A stretch of 11,323 nucleotides of DNA from Flavobacteriaceae bacterium (GTDB lineage: Bacteria > Bacteroidota > Bacteroidia > Flavobacteriales > Flavobacteriaceae). Below are positions 7,537 through 11,323 of the stretch, piece by piece (positions within the stretch are counted from its first letter, which is position 1; the number at the start of each line of letters is the position of its first letter). Where the stretch lies: the NCBI GenBank assembly GCA_023262245.1, contig JALRDC010000021.1:1-11323 (forward strand). Reading direction: 5' to 3'. The notes under the pieces were generated by a model that made no database searches, had not been told where the DNA came from, and worked only from the letters and a program-made list of their open reading frames with translations. Position numbers and translations under genes: made by a program.

Positions 7537-7586
7537 TCATTTTACTGCAAAATAGCAAATATTTTGAATCAAATGAAGAAGTTTTA

Positions 7587-10500
7587 TCAAGCGTTCTTTT
7601 CTAACCAGGAAAAGGCATTTTCGAAAACCAGGGTCCATGGACTTACCTCATCTTCTCTATTTTGAGGGTAGTGAGCCCAGTTCCAAGAAAAAATGGAGCG
7701 TTCTAAATGAGGCATCATGACCAAATGACGACCATCATCACTAGCCAACATTGCTGCGTTAAAGTCCGAACCATTTGGATTTGAAGGATAATCTGCATAA
7801 AGATATTTAGCAGGAATTTGATAGTTCTTTTCGGTTTCCGGGAAGGAAAATTTTCCTTCTCCGTGTGCAGCCCAGATACCCAGAGTACTTCCATCAAGAC
7901 CTTGGAGCATTACAGCGTTACTTTTTTGAATAGTGACAGCAGTAAATATACATTCAAATTTTCCCGATGTGTTGTGAAGCATTTTGGGTTGTTTTTTTTG
8001 ATGAGGGGTTAATAATCCGAGTTCAATAAATAATTGGCAACCGTTACACACCCCTAACGAAAGTGTATCGTTTCGATGGAAAAAGCTTTCAATTGCTTTC
8101 TTTGCTTTGAGATTGTATTTAAACGCCCCTGCCCAACCTTTAGCAGAACCTAAAACATCTGAATTTGAAAATCCACCTACAGCCACTAATAATTGTATGT
8201 CCTCTAGAGTTTCTCTTCCTTCAATCAGATCTGTCATGTGTACATCTCGCACTTCAAAACCACTGAGATCCATCATATAAGCCATTTCTCGCTCTGAATT
8301 ACTTCCTTTTTCTCTTATGACAGCAGCTTTGATTTTTTTGTTTTTTGCAGCTGGCTTTTTTCCGTCAAACTGTTTTGGAAAATTAAATTTTAAGGGCTGT
8401 TTTACGACATTATCAGCTCGAATAGCGGCTAAGGCGGGGTGTGTTTGCTTTGCTTCTAATTGAGTAGAAGTAGCCATCCATATTTTTCTTAACGAAGGAA
8501 TGGAAAATTCATAATCTCCAAGGGTTATTGTATCCTTTTGAGTAATGGAACCTATGGCGACAGCTTCAACCCCTTTTTTCGCAAAACTGGCAGTTAAATC
8601 ATTGTTTGATTGAAGTATTAACCCTACTTTTTCGGAAAACAAAATTTTAATCAAATCAGCTTCTCCCAAGCCACTTAAATCCAAATGCATCCCTACGGAA
8701 GTAGACGGGAAACAAAGTTCTAACAAGCTGGTAATCATTCCTCCAGAGCCTATGTCGTGACCTGCTGAAATTTTACCTTCTTTAATATGCTCTTGAACTG
8801 TATTAAAGGCTTTTTTAAAATAGGCTGGGTCTTGAACGCTAGGAGTATTGTTTCCTATTTTTTCAATGCTTTGAGCGAATGAAGAACCACCAAGGTGGAA
8901 CTTGTCTTGTGCAAAGTCAATATAATACAAATCACCTCCATTAGCAGTAGCTACGGGCTTTATGATATTTTTCACATCACTACACTGAGCCGCTGCGGAA
9001 ATAATAACTGTGCCTGGGGCGAGTACATCACCATCAGGATATTTTTGCTTCATAGAAAGAGAATCTTTTCCAGTTGGAATATTTATTCCCAATGCAATGG
9101 CAAATTCAGAACATTCTTCAACTGCTTTATAAAGACGGGCATCTTCTCCGGGATTATTACAGGGCCACATCCAGTTGGCTGAAAGTGAAACACTATGGAG
9201 TCCCTTTTCTAGGGGAGCAAAAACAATATTAGTAAGCGCTTCGGCAATGGCGGTGTTGCTTCCTTTTTTTGGATTTATAAGGGCACTCACAGGTGCATGA
9301 CCTATAGAAGTGGCGATCCCTTTTTGTCCTGTATAATCTAATGCTACTACACCACAGTTGCTAAGAGGTAATTGGAGTTCGCCCACACACTGCTGTTGAG
9401 CAACTCTTCCAGTTACACATCGATCTACTTTGTTTGTTAGCCAATCTTTACTTCCTACTGCTTCTAATTGAAGTACATTTTTAAGATAGGTGTCTAATTT
9501 ATTTTGAGTGTATTCTAAGGCACTGTATTGGACGGATATACTTGTATCCTCCATAGTAGTTTTAGGAGAACTGCCAAATAATGCTGAAAGGTCAAGATCG
9601 ATGGGTGTTTCATTATTTTTTTCAGAATGAAAGGAAAAGTGATGATCATCGGTAACCTCACCAACGACATAAAAGGGCGCACGCTCACGTTTGGCAATTT
9701 TTTCAAGAAGCAGGGCATCCTCAGCTGCCAGAATTAGACCCATACGCTCTTGAGATTCATTACCAATGATTTCTTTTGCAGAGAGGGTAGGATCTCCTAA
9801 GGGCAATGCATCAATTTGAATGGCTCCTCCTGTATCTTCAACTAATTCAGATAAACAATTTAGATGTCCACCAGCTCCATGATCGTGTATGGAGATGATA
9901 GGATTTTCAACGCGTTCTACTAAGGCGCGGATAGCATTGGCAACGCGTTTTTGCATTTCAGGATTTGATCGTTGTATAGCGTTAAGCTCAATCCCACTTC
10001 CAAAAGCACCGGTGTCGGCTGATGAAACAGCTGCACCTCCCATCCCAATGCGATAATTATCACCTCCTAAGATGATGATTTTATCTCCTTTTTTTGGTTT
10101 TCCCTTTTGGGCTTGTTCTTTTTTTCCAAAACCAATTCCTCCTGCAAGCATGATCACCTTGTCAAAACCTAAACGTTGACCGTTTTCTTGATGTTCAAAA
10201 GTTAATACCGAACCAGCAATAAGTGGTTGACCAAATTTATTTCCAAAATCTGAAGCACCATTAGAGGCTTTTATTAAGATGTCTATAGGAGTTTGATATA
10301 GCCACTGACGTTCTGGGAAATTACTTTTTTTTAGATTTTCTTGAATCCGGGAATAAGGAGTCATGTATACCGCAGTTCCAGCTAAAGGAAGAGACCCTTT
10401 ACCACCAGCTAATCGGTCGCGTATTTCTCCCCCAGAGCCCGTGGCTGCTCCGTTAAAGGGTTCTACTGTGGTGGGAAAATTGTGCGTTTCTGCTTTGAGT

Positions 10501-11225
10501 GAAATAACACTATCTATGGCATTCTTTTCAAAACTACTGGGTTTGTCTCCTGCTTTTGGAGCGAACTGTTCAATACGAGGCCCCTCAATAAAAGCTACAT
10601 TGTCTTTATAAGCAGAAATAATATGATTTGGGTTTTCTTTTGATGTTTTTTTTATGAGTTGGAACAAACTGTAATCTTTAGTTTCTCCATCAATGACAAA
10701 GGTGCCATTAAAGATTTTATGCCGGCAATGCTCTGAATTTACTTGGGAAAAACCGAAAACTTCAGAGTCTGTTAAAGGGCGTTTTAAAGTTTTGGATAAA
10801 TTGTTTAGGTAGTCAATTTCTTCATGGTTTAGGGCCAGACCTTCTTTTGTATTGTAGGCTGCGATGTCTTCTATTTCTAGAACTTTTTCTGGATCGATAG
10901 TTATCTGAAAAAGATTTTGATCGATAACTTGAATCTCAACAACCAACATAGGATCAATTACATCGACTTGGTTTTTGGCATAATATTCCTCAATTCTGCT
11001 GATTCCAACGATGCCCATATTCTGGGTTATTTCTACAGCATTGGTGCTCCAGGGAGTAATCATACTTGCTCTAGGACCTACAAATGGACCCTCTAGTATT
11101 GTAATGTTGAGATGGGGAGCATCTCCGAAGAGCCATTGTAGTTTAACAATATTTTCAGCTGATAGTGCTGCGGGACTTTCAACGACAAAAACTTTGGTCG
11201 TGACATCGCCAAAAAACAATAGCAT
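7587..11225 (-). CDS. purL: Phosphoribosylformylglycinamidine synthase, large single-chain PurL
   Basis: This protein of 1212 residues converts FGAR, glutamine and ATP to FGAM in the fourth step of de novo purine synthesis, in the cytosol. It is the large fused form, not the split PurS/PurL/PurQ system. An N-terminal PurS-like region (about 1-130) is followed by a linker with VNSEHCRHKIFNG (162-174). The first synthetase half has KAETHNFPT (244-252) and HDHGAGG (447-453). The second has GHDIGSGG (822-829). A class I glutamine amidotransferase domain spans about 965-1212, with the nucleophile C1060 in GVCNGCQ and the partners H1173 and E1175 in PHLER. All key residues are present, so the enzyme should be active. 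The start is the ATG giving MLLFFGDVTTK, which matches the usual Bacteroidota N-terminus; a TTG at 11246 in the same frame would add seven untypical residues. Confidence 0.97.
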   Translation of the reverse strand: MLLFFGDVTTKVFVVESPAALSAENIVKLQWLFGDAPHLNITILEGPFVGPRASMITPWSTNAVEITQNMGIVGISRIEEYYAKNQVDVIDPMLVVEIQVIDQNLFQITIDPEKVLEIEDIAAYNTKEGLALNHEEIDYLNNLSKTLKRPLTDSEVFGFSQVNSEHCRHKIFNGTFVIDGETKDYSLFQLIKKTSKENPNHIISAYKDNVAFIEGPRIEQFAPKAGDKPSSFEKNAIDSVISLKAETHNFPTTVEPFNGAATGSGGEIRDRLAGGKGSLPLAGTAVYMTPYSRIQENLKKSNFPERQWLYQTPIDILIKASNGASDFGNKFGQPLIAGSVLTFEHQENGQRLGFDKVIMLAGGIGFGKKEQAQKGKPKKGDKIIILGGDNYRIGMGGAAVSSADTGAFGSGIELNAIQRSNPEMQKRVANAIRALVERVENPIISIHDHGAGGHLNCLSELVEDTGGAIQIDALPLGDPTLSAKEIIGNESQERMGLILAAEDALLLEKIAKRERAPFYVVGEVTDDHHFSFHSEKNNETPIDLDLSALFGSSPKTTMEDTSISVQYSALEYTQNKLDTYLKNVLQLEAVGSKDWLTNKVDRCVTGRVAQQQCVGELQLPLSNCGVVALDYTGQKGIATSIGHAPVSALINPKKGSNTAIAEALTNIVFAPLEKGLHSVSLSANWMWPCNNPGEDARLYKAVEECSEFAIALGINIPTGKDSLSMKQKYPDGDVLAPGTVIISAAAQCSDVKNIIKPVATANGGDLYYIDFAQDKFHLGGSSFAQSIEKIGNNTPSVQDPAYFKKAFNTVQEHIKEGKISAGHDIGSGGMITSLLELCFPSTSVGMHLDLSGLGEADLIKILFSEKVGLILQSNNDLTASFAKKGVEAVAIGSITQKDTITLGDYEFSIPSLRKIWMATSTQLEAKQTHPALAAIRADNVVKQPLKFNFPKQFDGKKPAAKNKKIKAAVIREKGSNSEREMAYMMDLSGFEVRDVHMTDLIEGRETLEDIQLLVAVGGFSNSDVLGSAKGWAGAFKYNLKAKKAIESFFHRNDTLSLGVCNGCQLFIELGLLTPHQKKQPKMLHNTSGKFECIFTAVTIQKSNAVMLQGLDGSTLGIWAAHGEGKFSFPETEKNYQIPAKYLYADYPSNPNGSDFNAAMLASDDGRHLVMMPHLERSIFSWNWAHYPQNREDEVSPWTLVFENAFSWLEKNA

Positions 11226-11243
11226 AGCGTGGTTTTTAAAGCT

Positions 11244-11251
11244 CAAAAATA
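11244..11251 (-). promoter_or_regulatory. Possible -7 promoter element of purL
   Basis: On the - strand, TATTTTTG matches the Bacteroidota TAnnTTTG -7 consensus exactly and ends 18 bases before the purL start codon, giving a plausible short leader. No good TTTG/TTG -33 element lies at the expected distance, so support is weak. The rest of 11226-11323 is AT-rich with no purine riboswitch-like or terminator structure that I can see. Confidence 0.3.
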
Positions 11252-11323
11252 CACCTTTTCTATAAGTTTTTTATGCTCTAAGGTCTTTGAAAAAAGCAAT
11301 TTGTTCTCGAGTTATTCACAGCT

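Noticed and set aside
7541..7586. TTTG and TATTTTG words considered as a promoter for the acyl-CoA synthetase gene
   Set aside because: The spacing is about 14-15 bases, too short, and the -7 word lacks one base of the consensus; such words are common in this AT-rich DNA.
10363..10611. Open + strand frame of 82 codons opposite purL
   Set aside because: It is antisense to the conserved first synthetase half of purL; the open frame is explained by codon composition of purL.
11312..11320. TTATTCACA, a match to the DnaA-box consensus TTATNCACA, in the region upstream of purL
   Set aside because: A single 9-mer with one free position is expected by chance about once in a few windows this size; there is no cluster of boxes, AT-rich unwinding element or dnaA/dnaN context.
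11278..11322. Short open frame on the - strand entering from the right edge and ending in TAG, possibly the tail of an upstream gene
   Set aside because: Only 14 codons are visible, with no recognisable family feature, so it cannot be told from non-coding sequence.

Overview
The window looks like a chromosomal segment from a Bacteroidota bacterium, most likely a member of the Flavobacteriaceae. The evidence is the AT-rich sequence, a type IX secretion system (T9SS) type B sorting domain next to a PorP/SprF-family protein, start sites without clear Shine-Dalgarno motifs, and promoter-like elements resembling the Bacteroidota TAnnTTTG -7 box. Assignment below family level is not possible from this sequence alone.

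Left side, + strand (2-1977): the 3' end of a large secreted/surface protein with a PKD domain and a gliding-motility-type C-terminal sorting domain, overlapped by 4 bases (ATGA) with a PorP/SprF-like outer-membrane protein gene. The two form a substrate plus dedicated T9SS partner pair. The pair converges on, and overlaps by 4 bases, a - strand gene for an exported M28-type zinc peptidase (1974-3314). That peptidase is a separate unit: a strong intrinsic terminator (3341-3368) lies just upstream of its start and ends the next transcript.

Middle, - strand (3390-7536): a fatty-acid activation and beta-oxidation group. It holds a long-chain acyl-CoA synthetase (5764-7536), a MarR-family regulator (5189-5641) and an acyl-CoA dehydrogenase (3390-5186). 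The marR and dehydrogenase genes are 2 bases apart. A palindrome (perfect 14-bp core at 5665-5678) sits in the probable marR promoter and is a good candidate operator. Together these suggest an acyl-CoA-responsive or fatty-acid-responsive local switch: the ligase makes acyl-CoA, the dehydrogenase oxidises it, and the MarR protein controls expression. The enoyl-CoA hydratase/3-hydroxyacyl-CoA dehydrogenase and thiolase needed to finish the cycle are not in the window.

Right side, - strand (7587-11225): a full-length purL, encoding the large single-chain FGAM synthetase of purine synthesis, lying 50 bases upstream of the acyl-CoA synthetase gene. The last 98 bases upstream of purL hold a possible promoter and no convincing gene.

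No RNA gene, mobile element, CRISPR array or phage feature was seen. The region is largely ordinary core and accessory metabolism. The points most worth following up are the MarR palindrome, the condensed marR-dehydrogenase junction, the substituted zinc ligand in the peptidase, and the T9SS pair.
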